A DNA stretch of 64,000 nt from positions 68,592-132,591 of the forward strand of contig CAISJV010000052.1 of assembly GCA_903885795.1 (NCBI GenBank), in the 5' to 3' direction. The notes beneath the pieces are model-generated. The model made no database searches. It was not told the origin of the DNA and worked only from the letters and a program-made list of their open reading frames with translations. The position numbers and the translations under genes are program-made. Shown here one piece after another: positions 24,451-34,287 of this stretch. How positions within the stretch are numbered: position 1 is the stretch's first letter; each line of letters starts with the position of its first letter. Origin of the DNA: an uncultured delta proteobacterium. Its GTDB lineage: Bacteria; Desulfobacterota; Syntrophia; Syntrophales; UBA8958.

Positions 24451-25167
24451 ATGACGAATGTTCTTGAACTGACCAATGTCCAGACCTTCTACGGCAACAT
24501 CCAGGCCCTGAAGGACGTCAATATAGAGGTGGGTGAGGGGGAGATCATCACCCTCATCGGCGCCAACGGGGCCGGCAAATCGACGACCCTCATGTCCATC
24601 TCCGGCATCGTTCCGCCCCGTTCCGGAGAAATCCGCTTTATGGGTAAGAGCCTCGCGGGCATGAGTCCCGACAGGATCGTGGCCTTGGGCATCTCTCAGG
24701 TTCCTGAGGGCCGCAGGATATTTCCCTGGCTGACGGTCACGGAGAATCTTGATATGGGGGCCTTTCTGAGAAAAGACAAAGAAGGCGTCAAAAAGGACAT
24801 GACCCATATCTTCGAACTATTCCCTATTCTCTCGGAGCGAAGGAACCAGCAGGGGGGAACCCTCAGCGGCGGGGAGCAGCAGATGCTCGCCATCTCCCGG
24901 GCTCTTATGGCCCGCCCCCGGCTGCTCCTCCTTGACGAACCTTCTTTGGGCCTGGCTCCCATTTATGTCCGCCTGATCTTCGATATCATCAGGAGGATCA
25001 ACCGGGAAAACGGGACGACGATCTTTCTCGTGGAACAGAACGCTAATATGGCCCTCAAGGTTGCCCATCGCGGCTATGTAATGGAGATCGGCCGCATCGT
25101 CATGGCCGATACAGCGGAGAGTCTCCGCAACGATGAGGGGGTCAAACGGGCCTACCTGGGGGTATAA
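24451..25167 (+). CDS. livF: Branched-chain amino acid ABC transporter ATP-binding protein LivF
   Basis: Second ATPase of the liv system, 238 residues. Walker A is GANGAGKSTT (about 36-45). LivF-typical ISQVPEGRRIFPWLTVTENLDMGAF, the signature LSGGEQQMLAISRALM and Walker B LLLLDEPSLGLAP are visible, and the family end FLVEQNANMALKVAHRGYVMEIGRI is intact. It is separated from livG by the 125-bp element, unusual for this operon, whose other genes overlap. No good ribosome binding site is obvious. Confidence 0.94.
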   Translation: MTNVLELTNVQTFYGNIQALKDVNIEVGEGEIITLIGANGAGKSTTLMSISGIVPPRSGEIRFMGKSLAGMSPDRIVALGISQVPEGRRIFPWLTVTENLDMGAFLRKDKEGVKKDMTHIFELFPILSERRNQQGGTLSGGEQQMLAISRALMARPRLLLLDEPSLGLAPIYVRLIFDIIRRINRENGTTIFLVEQNANMALKVAHRGYVMEIGRIVMADTAESLRNDEGVKRAYLGV

Positions 25168-25177
25168 AGGCAGTGTT

Positions 25178-25217
25178 CCTCCACCTTCAAGGGGGAGATT
25201 AGGGGGGATGGGTTTGT
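25178..25217. repeat. GGGGAGGG-family palindromic repeat
   Basis: CCTCCACCTTCAAGGGGGAG, then TTAGGGGGGATGGGTTT. The CCTTCAAGG core and GGGGATGGGTTT tail match the copies at 30551 and 53673. It ends exactly where the next gene starts and supplies no ribosome binding site of its own other than the G-rich tail. Confidence 0.65.
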
Positions 25218-25664
25218 ATGACGGAGCAGAATATGTTTGAATCAAAAATAATTATCGAATCCCTGCCAATTGGTGGCCCGGACGAGGCCGAAAGAAGGAT
25301 CTACTCCGACAAGGGAGAGATGGCCCAGATCGTAAACCGCGAAGGCGACTCCTTCCGGCAGATCGTTTACTGGGACATCGACTCCCCCCGGACCGGCGTT
25401 GACCGGGGGCATCACTATCACCAGAAGAAAACGGACCGATTGTATGTGATCTCCGGCGAGGTCGAGCTCCTCCTTGAAGATCCGCAGACCGGCGAGAAGG
25501 CCACGGCGAAGCTCAAGACCGGGGATCGCGTCCTCATCGCTCCCGGCGTTGCCCACGCCGTCCGCTCCCTGACCTATGCCCAGGTCCTCGAATACGCCCC
25601 CGATCCTTACGACCCTGCCGACACCTATCCCTACAAACTTGATGAAATAAATACTGCGGATTAG
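25218..25664 (+). CDS. Cupin-domain protein
   Basis: A 148-residue single-domain cupin. The first cupin motif reads GHHYHQKKTDRLYVISGE (two metal-binding His and a variant Glu position), and the second is GDRVLIAPGVAHAVRSL with the final His. These resemble sugar-nucleotide isomerases/epimerases such as WxcM-like proteins and dTDP-sugar 3,4-ketoisomerases, but the substrate is unknown. The start may be ATG 25218 or the internal ATG 25233 (MFESKIII). It follows livF through a repeat and probably is not part of that operon's function. Confidence 0.8.
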   Translation: MTEQNMFESKIIIESLPIGGPDEAERRIYSDKGEMAQIVNREGDSFRQIVYWDIDSPRTGVDRGHHYHQKKTDRLYVISGEVELLLEDPQTGEKATAKLKTGDRVLIAPGVAHAVRSLTYAQVLEYAPDPYDPADTYPYKLDEINTAD

Positions 25665-25702
25665 CTTGACAGCACGGGTTCAATCTTTTAGTCTCACCGT
25701 TC

Positions 25703-26617
25703 ATGGGCGTCAAGACAACATCAGCGACCATCAGCAGGAAACCCTTTCTTGCCCTCGCCTTCTTGAGCATGATCTGGGGTTATAACTGGGTGGTCATGAA
25801 GGAGGGGCTCCGCTTCTGCGACCCTTTTGTATTTGCGGCTATCCGGGTATCTCTGGCGGCTGTATTCCTTTTCGCCATCCTGCTCTGGTCAAAAAAAAGC
25901 GTCCGTCCGCGACAGGTTAAGTTGACCATCCTCCTCGGATTGCTTTCCACGACCTTTGGGCTGGGCCTTCCCATGTGGGCCCTGGTGAGCGGCGGAGCGG
26001 GGAAGACGGCCATCCTCCTGTACACCATGCCGTTCTGGGTTATTCTCCTCGCCTGGCCCATCCTGGGCGAAAAAATGAGGGGCCTGGAATGGCTGGCCGT
26101 AATCCTTGCCTTCATAGGTCTGGCGTTGATGGTGGATTTCCATGCCGTCGGGGTAAAACTCTGGTCAAGCATCATTGCGGTGATCGCGGGCATAGCCTGG
26201 GCGGGAAGCGCCATTGTCACGAGGATCATGAGGCGAAGTCCGGATTTCGAACTCCTCTCAGTCACGACCTGGCAGATGATTTACGGTGCGGGACCGCTAA
26301 TTATTATTTCCCTCGTCCTACCGACGCCTCCTATTCAGTGGACCCCGGTATTCGTTGTGGCCATGTCCTATAATGTCATTTTCACGAGCGTCATCGCCTT
26401 CCTGCTCTGGTTTTACATCCTGGAAAGGGTCCCCGCCGGGATGGCGACGATGGGCACCCTGGCCACGCCGGTGATTGCCATCGTCGCCGCCGCCCTCCAG
26501 CTTGGCGAAATCCCGTCCTTACAGGAAACTGGCGGGATTATTCTAATTCTTTCGGGGATAGGTTTTCTGAGCGCCGTCGCTATCCTGAGAACCCGCCGCT
26601 TGGGAAGGATTCAATAA
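25703..26617 (+). CDS. EamA/DMT-family transporter (RhaT-type)
   Basis: Ten hydrophobic helices arranged as two EamA repeats over 304 residues. [14 protein letters not shown] opens repeat 1 and [17 protein letters not shown] marks repeat 2. [15 protein letters not shown] and [17 protein letters not shown] are the paired conserved ends. These proteins export metabolites such as amino acids, but the substrate cannot be told. Its last 75 bases overlap the DUF255 gene on the opposite strand. No signal other than the first helix is present. Confidence 0.88.
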   Translation: MGVKTTSATISRKPFLALAFLSMIWGYNWVVMKEGLRFCDPFVFAAIRVSLAAVFLFAILLWSKKSVRPRQVKLTILLGLLSTTFGLGLPMWALVSGGAGKTAILLYTMPFWVILLAWPILGEKMRGLEWLAVILAFIGLALMVDFHAVGVKLWSSIIAVIAGIAWAGSAIVTRIMRRSPDFELLSVTTWQMIYGAGPLIIISLVLPTPPIQWTPVFVVAMSYNVIFTSVIAFLLWFYILERVPAGMATMGTLATPVIAIVAAALQLGEIPSLQETGGIILILSGIGFLSAVAILRTRRLGRIQ

Positions 26618-28420
26618 GGCCAGGGCAATCATGAACATGGTATGGGAGGAAGGGCTCCGGTCAATAAGATGGGAGAAGGCCCGTCCCAGTTTTCCCGCCC
26701 AGGTGGCATAGGCTTCCTCACCGGTCAGGCGGTGCAGGCGGATGAGATTGTAAAAGGCGACGCTGTTCCCGGAGGGTATGGCGCCGTCAAAGCTTTCCTT
26801 CGGGCGGATGGGGATATCCGTCTGATCGTCGGCGCTCATAAAATAACCGCCCTGCTTTTCATCCCAGTAATGGCAATCAAGGATATCCTGAAGTGAGCGG
26901 GCCGCCGCCAGGAAGGAAGCATCGCTGGAATAGTCGTAACATTCGAGTAATCCCCAGATAAGAAAGGCGTAATCATCGGCAAACGCCCCTGCCGAAGCCT
27001 CCCCGTCCCGCCACCGATGACGGAGGCGTTCAGCAGAATCTCTCAGGTTTTTCACGATAAAAAGATACGCCCGGTACGCAGCCTCGAAATACGCCGGTTC
27101 TCCAAAAACAGCCGCCCCCCGGGCCAGAGCCGCCATCATGAGGCCATTCCAGTCCGTTAGGATCTTGTCGTCCTTGCCGGGGCGAACCCGTCTTTCCCGG
27201 ACGGCGAAGAGACTTTCCCGAGCCTTGGACAACTTTTCCTCCAAGGCTTTCTCCGTAATCCCCCGGACTGAGGTAAGACGGGCGGTGGCCTCAAGGCGAT
27301 GGAGAATGTTTTCCCCTGTCCGTCTGCCCGTGGCTTCTTCTACGAAATTTCCTTCCTTTTCTAGACCATAGGTTTCAGCAAAAAGCTCGGCGTCCTCTTT
27401 TCCCAGGATATTTTCAACTTCCTCTTCCGTCCAGAGATAGAATTTCCCTTCTTTCCCCTCGCTGTCTGCATCCTCGGCACAGTAAAACCCCCCTTCCGGG
27501 GCCGTCATATCCCGCAGGATGTAGGTGATAATTTCCCGGGCCGTCTGGCCGAAAGCCGCTTCCCCGGTGACATGAAAGGCCTCGGTATAGGCCAGGCAAA
27601 GGAGGGCCTGGTCGTAGAGCATCTTTTCAAAATGGGGGAGGAGCCACTGCCGGTCCGTAGAGTAGCGGTGAAATCCATAGCCGAGATGATCGCATATCCC
27701 GCCGGCGCGCATGATCCGCAGGGTGTCGGCCGCCATATGCACGGCCTTCTCCTTCCCCCTTGCCTTCCCGTAGCGGAGGAGAAAGACAAGCTGGTGGGGC
27801 ATGGGAAATTTGGGGGGGGGACCGAAACCTCCCCATGTTTCGTCATATTTTGACATCAAATCTTCGTAAGTCTCGTCGGCAAGGGCCGCCGCCAGTGGTT
27901 CTCCTGGTGTCACCGGTTGCTCCTCCCTTTTCAGCAGGTTCAGGATCTGCTTGGCGGACTGGCTAATTTCGTCTCGCCGGTTTTTCCAGGCCTCCTTTGC
28001 CTGGGGAATGAGCTCCCGCAGACCTGTCCGGCCGAACCGGCTGTCTTTTGGAACATAGGTGGCGGCAAAAAACGGGCTTTTATCCGGGGTCATGAGGATG
28101 GTCAGGGGCCAACCGCCGCCGCCCGTCATCATCTGGCCAGCGGTCATATAGAATTTATCGATGTCGGGCCGCTCCTCCCGGTCCACCTTGATACAGACAA
28201 AGGCCTCGTTCATTAAGGCTGCTATGTCGGGATCTTCAAAGGATTCATGGGCCATGACATGGCACCAGTGGCAGGTGGAATAGCCACTGGAAAAAAAGAC
28301 GGGCTTATCTTCCCGGGCAGCTCTGGTGAATGCTTCATCTCCCCAAGGATACCAGTCCACAGGATTTTCGGCGTGTTGGAGGAGATAGGGACTTTTTTCG
28401 TGGTAGAGCCGGTTAGTCAC
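26543..28420 (-). CDS. Thioredoxin-domain protein of the DUF255/YyaL family
   Basis: A 625-residue cytoplasmic protein of unsettled function, related to YyaL and mammalian SPATA20. The N-terminal thioredoxin fold has [16 protein letters not shown] with the redox pair Cys50/Cys53. [19 protein letters not shown] supplies the family's second signature. The rest is an alpha/alpha toroid similar to N-acylglucosamine epimerases ([44 protein letters not shown]). The C terminus overlaps the EamA transporter gene on the other strand by 75 bases. The start overlaps the upstream pgi stop by four bases, so the two are cotranscribed. Confidence 0.92.
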   Translation of the reverse strand: MTNRLYHEKSPYLLQHAENPVDWYPWGDEAFTRAAREDKPVFFSSGYSTCHWCHVMAHESFEDPDIAALMNEAFVCIKVDREERPDIDKFYMTAGQMMTGGGGWPLTILMTPDKSPFFAATYVPKDSRFGRTGLRELIPQAKEAWKNRRDEISQSAKQILNLLKREEQPVTPGEPLAAALADETYEDLMSKYDETWGGFGPPPKFPMPHQLVFLLRYGKARGKEKAVHMAADTLRIMRAGGICDHLGYGFHRYSTDRQWLLPHFEKMLYDQALLCLAYTEAFHVTGEAAFGQTAREIITYILRDMTAPEGGFYCAEDADSEGKEGKFYLWTEEEVENILGKEDAELFAETYGLEKEGNFVEEATGRRTGENILHRLEATARLTSVRGITEKALEEKLSKARESLFAVRERRVRPGKDDKILTDWNGLMMAALARGAAVFGEPAYFEAAYRAYLFIVKNLRDSAERLRHRWRDGEASAGAFADDYAFLIWGLLECYDYSSDASFLAAARSLQDILDCHYWDEKQGGYFMSADDQTDIPIRPKESFDGAIPSGNSVAFYNLIRLHRLTGEEAYATWAGKLGRAFSHLIDRSPSSHTMFMIALALLNPSQAAGSQDSDGAQKTYPRKN

Positions 28421-30195
28421 GGCAATTCATCCTTTATATCAAAGGTCATTCTTTCCAGCTCCCTTAAAAGGTTTTCCCGGAAATGCAAACGAATTACCCG
28501 GCGGCCGCTGTTAATAAGGGCTTGCCGGTCTCCCATCGCCTGGGCAGCCTTGAGGGCGCCGAAGGTTATGGATGAGGACGACTGCCCGGGTTCATCGGGG
28601 ATGGGGGCGTCTTCCCGGTCGTCAGCGGTGATCTGGATAAAGAGCCCTGCCCCCCGGTCCCCTTTGTGGAGCTGCCCGGTGGAATGGAGATACCGGGGCC
28701 CATAACCGACCGTGGTTGCCAGGCGATATCTGTCCCGGATGCGGAGGCGCAAGTTCGCCAGGGCCATATCCATCTCCTCCGTGGGTTCAACATAGGCCTG
28801 AAGGGCAATGTAATCTCCTGCCTTTGCCTGGCCAAGAAAGTTTTTTAAGGACGTAACATCTCCATAAATATCCAAGGCTTCTGAAGACCAGGCAGGCATC
28901 TCTTCCGGGAGTTTTCCCTTGTCCCGGTAAGCGGCGACCATTTGTCGGGCCAGCACCTTGGCCGCCTCCACATTGGGCTGGTCGAAGGGGTTGATCCCCA
29001 GCCGCTGCCCGGCGACGGCGGTCGCTAGCTCCCAGCGCAAGATCTCTCCTCCCAGGGCATAAGGTTCTTCCATCGAAAGCGCTATGACGGGGTGACCGGC
29101 CTGATGGAGCGCCGCCAAAAGGTCATGGCGCCGTTTGTCCTCCCCGATGCTTACATTGATGAAGACCCGGTCGTCGCCGTAGACCTCCGGTGATCCCGGC
29201 GGCTCCCCGACAATGGGGAGAATTCCCTGGCCATCTTTGCCGGTGCTTTCCGCAATAAGTTGCTCCAGCCAGGCGCCGAAACTCTCGATCTGCGGGGATA
29301 TGAAGAAAGTAGCTTTGTCCCGCCCCGCCTTTGCCAACTCGCCCAGGGTCGCACCCAGCAGGGCAGCGCTAATTACTGCCTTTCCCGGCTGAGCGCCGCT
29401 GTCCTTCTGACTGCCCCCCGGGGGAGATATTTTTTCTCCTTCTCCTTTATGTCCGGTACTGAAGACCGCAGACTTATCATCGCTCGACGCTTTTTCCCTC
29501 TTCCCCTCGGCGCGGGCCAGGGCAAGCAACCACCCGATGTCCAAACCAATGAGGGCCCCGGGGACAAGACCGAAACAGGACAGGACCGAAAACCGCCCCC
29601 CGATGTCCGGGTTGTTAAGGAAAGTATGGCGGAAATGAAGTCGCTCCGCCCAGTCAGCAATCCCGCTGCCCGGATCGGTAATGGCGATAAAATGGCGGCC
29701 CGCCTCTTCCGGACCCAGCGCTGCCAGGACCTGGTTATAGAAATATTTCATGAAGGAGAAGGTCTCGACGGTGCCCCCGGACTTGGTGGAAACAATGAAC
29801 AGGGTCCGGGAGAGATCAAGACTCCGGGCCAAGGAAAGGACCGTCGCCGGATCGGTGCTGTCGAGCATGGCAAGCTCCAGGTAGCCTGGCTTGACGCCGA
29901 ATACCTTCCTGAAGGTCTCAGGACCCAGGCTCGATCCCCCCATCCCGAGGAGGAGGGCCTGACGGTATCCATCGTGACGGACAGATTCAACAACGGATTT
30001 AATCTCGGTGAGGCGATCCCCCATGTTCCAGGGACTATCCAGCCATCCCAGGCGATTGGAGATCTCGGCGGGAGAGGGCTTCCAGACCGTGTAATCCCTC
30101 GTCCAGATCCGCTCCGTGATGTGTTCAGCCTGCAAAGCGGCAAGCGCCTTGTCTATGATGGTCTGGTAAGAACCCGGGTAAAAATTATCCTTCAT
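28417..30195 (-). CDS. pgi: Glucose-6-phosphate isomerase
   Basis: Interconverts glucose 6-phosphate and fructose 6-phosphate. The two sugar-isomerase (SIS) folds are visible: [12 protein letters not shown] and [13 protein letters not shown] in the first; [20 protein letters not shown] (the PGI signature region) and DQPNVEAAK in the second. At 592 residues it is long. Around residues 230-275 there is a low-complexity Lys/Gly/Ser-rich insert (from [10 protein letters not shown] to AQPGK) that is unlikely to be part of the fold. The form resembles the long PGI domains found alone or fused to transaldolase. The gene is first of a pair with the DUF255 gene. Confidence 0.92.
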   Translation of the reverse strand: MKDNFYPGSYQTIIDKALAALQAEHITERIWTRDYTVWKPSPAEISNRLGWLDSPWNMGDRLTEIKSVVESVRHDGYRQALLLGMGGSSLGPETFRKVFGVKPGYLELAMLDSTDPATVLSLARSLDLSRTLFIVSTKSGGTVETFSFMKYFYNQVLAALGPEEAGRHFIAITDPGSGIADWAERLHFRHTFLNNPDIGGRFSVLSCFGLVPGALIGLDIGWLLALARAEGKREKASSDDKSAVFSTGHKGEGEKISPPGGSQKDSGAQPGKAVISAALLGATLGELAKAGRDKATFFISPQIESFGAWLEQLIAESTGKDGQGILPIVGEPPGSPEVYGDDRVFINVSIGEDKRRHDLLAALHQAGHPVIALSMEEPYALGGEILRWELATAVAGQRLGINPFDQPNVEAAKVLARQMVAAYRDKGKLPEEMPAWSSEALDIYGDVTSLKNFLGQAKAGDYIALQAYVEPTEEMDMALANLRLRIRDRYRLATTVGYGPRYLHSTGQLHKGDRGAGLFIQITADDREDAPIPDEPGQSSSSITFGALKAAQAMGDRQALINSGRRVIRLHFRENLLRELERMTFDIKDELP

Positions 30196-30274
30196 TTGCC
30201 GTCACCTCCGTCAAAGAGACCTTATGTTTCCTTCATGCTCATCCGGCAGAAAAAGCGGTATCAACATGTAGAAT

Positions 30275-30400
30275 ATTCCGCTTCTAAATCAAAGATGATA
30301 TCAAGGCGGCAAGGCAGAGGCGACGCAGGCGTATTTCTCATACGTCGAGGAGCCGATGGCCGCTGCCAACGAAGATAGCGCTTTGATTCAGAAGCGGAAT
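30275..30400. repeat. 126-bp palindromic element (copy 2)
   Basis: Ends ATTCCGCTTCTAAATCAAAG and CTTTGATTCAGAAGCGGAAT pair with 19 of 20 positions. The centre GGCGTATTTCTCATACG forms a hairpin. It is about 87 percent or better identical by eye to the copy at 58502-58626 and shares its length and central layout with the one at 24284. It lies in the pgi upstream region. Confidence 0.8.
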
Positions 30401-30485
30401 TACTTTGTCATAACGCAAGGGTAATTACAACTGTTTTTGCCTGACGGACAATTCCATTTGTTATTGACACAGACGATTTTCCTTA

Positions 30486-30514
30486 TTGACGTAATGGGTC
30501 GGATGCAATAATCT
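30486..30514 (+). promoter_or_regulatory. Predicted sigma-70 promoter of the lipoprotein-flavodoxin unit
   Basis: TTGACG (30486-30491), 17-base spacer, TAATCT (30509-30514). It is the only good promoter pair in this spacer and points to the genes starting at 30637; the G-rich repeat lies between it and the first gene. Confidence 0.5.
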
Positions 30515-30550
30515 CGGGCAAATTATAACGTGTCCGCAACAATTCCTGAA

Positions 30551-30593
30551 ACACCCTCCCCTTCAAGGGAAGGGACGGAGTGGGGATGGGTTT
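30551..30593. repeat. GGGGAGGG-family palindromic repeat
   Basis: CACCCTCCCCTTCAAGGGAAGGG, then GGAGTGGGGATGGGTTT. It matches the copies at 25178 and 53673 in the CCTTCAAGG core and in the tail. In this copy it would be transcribed in the leader of the lipoprotein gene. Confidence 0.7.
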
Positions 30594-30636
30594 CATGTAG
30601 TCGTTAACTGGAGAGAACGGTGCAAATGAGGAAATC

Positions 30637-31308
30637 ATGATGCCTGCCATTATCAGAAGGGTCCCACCGGCGCTGAAACTTGTTTTTGCTTCTCTTGCCA
30701 TTGTTTTCCTGTCGATTGCCTGCTCTGACAAGCCGGCCCCCGTATCTTCGGGCGGCAAATCCGCCATCAATGTCCTCCGGGACCCGATTCAGGAGCCCTG
30801 TGACCCGACGCCGACTTATCAAAAGCAGATTACCGGTGGCAGCGTGACCATAATGCCGGTGGCTACGTATCGGATATCAGGGGAAGTCATGTCCAAGAGA
30901 AAATACACCCGCGGCTGGGGGAGCGAGATCATGCCCTTCGATCTGGCCTTGGTGTGGGGCATGCTGACGTATCCCCATGTGCAGAAACAACTGACCATAA
31001 AACATGACAGCACCAGGATGGCCTGGTTCCGGGTAAAGGGAGACGATCCCCCCGTTGATCTCGACTACGCCATGTCCCACGGTTCCAATAACCACATCAT
31101 CCCCGCAAACGAAAATATCCGGAAGATCGTCGATGATCAGATCAGGATTCATGACCGGGTCGTCCTGGAAGGTTATCTGGTCAATGTGGAAGGCCGCAAT
31201 AAAGAGCAAGGCATAACACTCAAGAGCAGCCTTTCCAGGGAAGACACAGATCGCGGGGCCTGTGAAATCATCTACGTCACCAGCGTGCAGATAGAAAGGA
31301 AAAAGTAA
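30637..31308 (+). CDS. Hypothetical lipoprotein
   Basis: I do not recognise the 223-residue protein. Its N terminus is a lipoprotein signal: basic MMPAIIRRVPPALK, hydrophobic core, then LSIAC with the lipidated cysteine at about 29. The mature part is soluble and has several Trp/Tyr residues, a SHGSNNHIIPANENI segment, and a VVLEGYLVNVEG strand-turn that could be an OB-like barrel. There are no catalytic motifs. It is the first gene of a plus-strand unit; the flavodoxin-like reductase follows three bases later. Confidence 0.75.
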   Translation: MMPAIIRRVPPALKLVFASLAIVFLSIACSDKPAPVSSGGKSAINVLRDPIQEPCDPTPTYQKQITGGSVTIMPVATYRISGEVMSKRKYTRGWGSEIMPFDLALVWGMLTYPHVQKQLTIKHDSTRMAWFRVKGDDPPVDLDYAMSHGSNNHIIPANENIRKIVDDQIRIHDRVVLEGYLVNVEGRNKEQGITLKSSLSREDTDRGACEIIYVTSVQIERKK

Positions 31309-31311
31309 AAA

Positions 31312-31908
31312 ATGAAGGTCACAGCTATCATCGGAAGTTACCGGAAAGGCGGTATAATCGATCAGGCCGTCGATGAGATTCTCACCGCGGCAAGGGATAA
31401 AGGCGCCGAGACAGCAAAGATCCACTTGCTCGACAAACATATCGAATTTTGCAGAAACTGCCGAGCCTGCACGCAACAGGAGGGACCGAACCGCGGCAAA
31501 TGCCCCCTTGACGACGAGATGGGCGCCCTTCTGGATGAGATTGAGGAATCAGACGCCATAGTTATCGCCTCACCCATGAATTACGGCACCGTAACGGCGG
31601 TCATGAAGAGGTTTATTGAAAGACTCACATGTTTTGGCTACTGGAAATGGGGAATGATGGCCCCGAAAGTGCGCAACAAGGAGAAACGGAAACGCGCTGT
31701 CGTGGTCGCCGCTTCCGCCGCCCCGTCCATCCTCGCCCGCCTTTCGTCAAAGATGGTCGGTCTGATGGAAGATGCCGCAGGCCTTCTGGGCGCAAAGACG
31801 ATAGGTGTCCTTTCTATCGGGATGGCCGCCCGGGAACAACGCCAGGAGATAGGAGAGCGAACCAGGCAGAAGGCCCGCCGCCTGGGGGAAAAGCTGGTCG
31901 TCAGGTAG
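31312..31908 (+). CDS. Flavodoxin-like NAD(P)H-dependent FMN reductase family protein
   Basis: A 198-residue flavodoxin-fold protein. The phosphate-binding loop of FMN is IIGSYRKGG near the N terminus and SPMNYGTVTAVMKRFIER is the conserved second loop. The cysteines in CRNCRACTQQEGPNRGKCP (about 49-67) are typical of iron-sulfur flavoproteins of anaerobes (compact cysteine cluster), suggesting a bound 4Fe-4S cluster and low-potential electron transfer. It follows a lipoprotein gene at three bases and precedes an AlkD-like gene. Confidence 0.85.
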   Translation: MKVTAIIGSYRKGGIIDQAVDEILTAARDKGAETAKIHLLDKHIEFCRNCRACTQQEGPNRGKCPLDDEMGALLDEIEESDAIVIASPMNYGTVTAVMKRFIERLTCFGYWKWGMMAPKVRNKEKRKRAVVVAASAAPSILARLSSKMVGLMEDAAGLLGAKTIGVLSIGMAAREQRQEIGERTRQKARRLGEKLVVR

Positions 31909-31930
31909 CAGGATATAGGTGATTATATTG

Positions 31931-32824
31931 ATGAAAGCGCAAGAAATTCAGACTTGCCTGGAGCGGCTTGGCGACCCGGAAAAGGCGCAGATCCACCAGC
32001 GGTTCTTCAAAACGGGGCCAGGTGAATACGGCGAGGGCGATGTCTTTCTCGGAATTCGGGTTCCTGAGACGAGAAGACTGGCCCGGGAATATCAGAGCCT
32101 TTCCCTTCCGGAGACGATCAAGCTTCTCCAATCCCCCCTCCATGAATCAAGGCAACTGGCCCTTTTCATTCTGGTGATGGCATATGGGAAGGGAGATGCG
32201 GTGCTTCAGGAGCAGATCTATCATCTGTACCTGGAAAATACCCGGTTCATCAATAATTGGGATCTGGTGGACGCCTCCGCCGAGCATATCGTCGGTCCCT
32301 GGTTGCGGCATCGCCGCAAGACGCCCCTTCATGACCTGGCCGCATCGGGGCTGGTCTGGGAACGCCGGATTGCCATCATGGCCACCTTTCACTACATCAA
32401 AAAGGGGGAGTTCGACCCAACCCTGCGGATTGCCGAGCGACTCCTGGCCGATGAACACGACCTGATTCATAAGGCGACAGGCTGGATGCTCCGGGAGATC
32501 GGCAAGCGCGATCTCGCCGTGGAAGAATCGTTTCTGAAAGCACACTACCGGCAGATGCCCAGAACCATGCTCCGCTACGCCATCGAGAAATTCCCCGAAG
32601 ACCTCCGGCAACAATATCTGCGGGGGGAAAGCGCCCTGGTAACATCAAAAAAAGAGGGATCGAGTAATAATGAAAAACAGCGTGACCCAGATTTTATCAA
32701 TGCCGAAATAGCAATGAAGCGGGCGGCCCAAAAGGCGCGTAAGCGGGCTTTGCAGGTGGGTATTGGTGTCATGGTGTATCGTGATGGCCGGATTATAGAA
32801 GAGAAACCCGATCTTGAAGAATGA
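31931..32824 (+). CDS. AlkD-like DNA alkylation repair protein with extra C-terminal module
   Basis: HEAT-repeat DNA glycosylase family acting on alkylated bases. The 297 residues open with the AlkD pattern (QRFFKTGPGEYGEGDVFLGIRVPETRRLAREY) and NNWDLVDASAEHIVGPWL, WERRIAIMATFHYIKKGEF, HDLIHKATGWMLREIGKRD, the repeats that cradle DNA. After about residue 240 a linker leads to a 45-residue tail, DPDFINAEIAMKRAAQKARKR to VYRDGRIIEEKPD. That tail resembles small stand-alone proteins rather than AlkD and suggests gene fusion. ATG 31931 is preferred over GTG 31919. It borders the defence-gene island. Confidence 0.87.
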   Translation: MKAQEIQTCLERLGDPEKAQIHQRFFKTGPGEYGEGDVFLGIRVPETRRLAREYQSLSLPETIKLLQSPLHESRQLALFILVMAYGKGDAVLQEQIYHLYLENTRFINNWDLVDASAEHIVGPWLRHRRKTPLHDLAASGLVWERRIAIMATFHYIKKGEFDPTLRIAERLLADEHDLIHKATGWMLREIGKRDLAVEESFLKAHYRQMPRTMLRYAIEKFPEDLRQQYLRGESALVTSKKEGSSNNEKQRDPDFINAEIAMKRAAQKARKRALQVGIGVMVYRDGRIIEEKPDLEE

Positions 32825-32840
32825 TTTTATAGGCATGCAA

Positions 32841-33035
32841 ATGACCAATAAAAGCAACCAAAAGACCGTCGAAACCCTCACCCACGATGAGGTGCGGCGC
32901 AAGCACATCCCTATCGCCAAAAGCGAAAAGATCCACCGGTTGCAGGAAGAGCTGGTAGTCTCAAGCCTCAAAAAAGAACAGCGCATCATGGAGATCGTTG
33001 GGCGGATCAAGACACTTATGGAGAAGCGGGCATGA
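32841..33035 (+). CDS. Small protein with type III Mod-like N-terminal motif
   Basis: The 64-residue product begins MTNKSNQKTVETLTHDEV then RRKHIP. VETLTHDEAxRKxIP is a motif I know from the N terminus of type III restriction-system methyltransferases, where a catalytic region should follow. Here a helical, Lys/Glu-rich segment ends the protein instead. It may be a remnant, or an independent partner of the next gene, whose ATG overlaps its TGA (ATGA). Two other in-frame starts exist (32814, 32835). It is accepted mainly for the coupling. Confidence 0.6.
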   Translation: MTNKSNQKTVETLTHDEVRRKHIPIAKSEKIHRLQEELVVSSLKKEQRIMEIVGRIKTLMEKRA

Positions 33036-34048
33036 AAGGGAAGACGACAAAACCAAAAATCTTGCAGGATCCGCCGGCAGGTTACAACGAATCGGCTATC
33101 GTGATCTATGAGACGCCCGACGGTGTCCGACTTGACGTCAAACTGGAGAAGGATACCCTCTGGCTTAGCCAAAAACAGATGGCCGAACTGTTCGAGACGG
33201 AACGCAGCGTCATTACCAAGCATTTGGGGAATGTCTTTGCATCCGGGGAATTAGACAAAGAAAGCAATGTGCAAAAAATGCACATTCCCGGTTCGGATAA
33301 ACCGGTGACCTTCCATGCACTTGACGCCGTCATCTCCGTCGGCTATCGGGTAAACTCGAAACGGGGCACCCAGTTCCGCATCTGGGCAACCTCGGTCCTG
33401 CGTGATCATCTCCTGAAGGGCTACAGCATGAATGATCGCCGCCTCCGGGAACTCAACCAGACGATCCGGCTGATCGCCGACGTCGCCGGACGTCGGCAAT
33501 TATCCGGTGACGAGGCCAAGGCGCTGCTCTCCGTTGTGGCCGATTATTCCTTCGCCCTCGACCTGCTGGACGATTACGATCACCAGCGCGTTGCCATTCG
33601 CGTCACGACACCTGGAGTCGTCAAACCTCTCGACTATGAAGAGGCCCGGCGGATAGTGAACCGCCTGGGAGAAAAATTCGGCGACTCCGACCTCTTCGGG
33701 CGGGAAAAAGACGAGAGCCTGAAAGGCGCCCTCGGGGCGGTCATGCAGACCTTCGGAGGGAAGGACGTTTACCCCGGCATCGAGGAAAAGGCCGCGAATC
33801 TGCTATACTTCCTGATTAAGGACCACCCGTTTGTGGACGGTAACAAGCGGATCGGCGCCTCCCTCTTTTTGTGGTTCCTGGAAAAGAACGAGGCCCTCTA
33901 CCGTTCTGACGGAATCAAACGCATCGCCGATACCGCCCTTGTCGCCATGACCCTCCTCATCGCCGAAAGCAAACCGGCGGAAAAGGACCTCCTGACCCGG
34001 GTCCTCATCAATCTGATCAACTGGAGGGAGGCGGAACAATGCCGTTGA
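33032..34048 (+). CDS. RhuM-type virulence protein fused to a Fic/Doc domain
   Basis: A 338-residue two-domain protein. Residues about 20-150 are the RhuM (KilA-N-related) DNA-binding region: VRLDVKLEKDTLWLSQKQMAELFE, RSVITKHLGNVFASGEL and GYRVNSKRGTQFRIWATSVL. The C terminus is a Doc-type Fic domain with HPFVDGNKRIGASLF (about 265-279), the loop that transfers a nucleotide or phosphate from a nucleotide donor. Doc-like proteins usually phosphorylate EF-Tu and act as toxins. No separate antitoxin (Phd-like) is evident; the small preceding protein is the best candidate. The fusion is known in many bacteria. Confidence 0.9.
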   Translation: MKGKTTKPKILQDPPAGYNESAIVIYETPDGVRLDVKLEKDTLWLSQKQMAELFETERSVITKHLGNVFASGELDKESNVQKMHIPGSDKPVTFHALDAVISVGYRVNSKRGTQFRIWATSVLRDHLLKGYSMNDRRLRELNQTIRLIADVAGRRQLSGDEAKALLSVVADYSFALDLLDDYDHQRVAIRVTTPGVVKPLDYEEARRIVNRLGEKFGDSDLFGREKDESLKGALGAVMQTFGGKDVYPGIEEKAANLLYFLIKDHPFVDGNKRIGASLFLWFLEKNEALYRSDGIKRIADTALVAMTLLIAESKPAEKDLLTRVLINLINWREAEQCR

Positions 34049-34287
34049 CAAACTACTATGGATTGAAGGCTTGTTCCCGTTTAAGAGGAATGTGGCAGTT
34101 ATCCCTAAGTCAATGTTGACTGATTAGGAGAAGTATGCAACATTATAAATAAATGTCATTAATTTAAGAAGTATTCTTTAAAATTCCCTCTTTATGAAAA
34201 AGAGGAGTTATAGTGTTTAAGTCAATGACATTTCATCATAAATTATAATTGTTAAGATATTCTGTTGTTGCACAGGAGAATTGAGTA

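Noticed and set aside
29260-30378. Plus-strand frame of 372 codons opposite pgi
   Set aside because: Shadow of pgi that also runs through the palindromic element at 30275.
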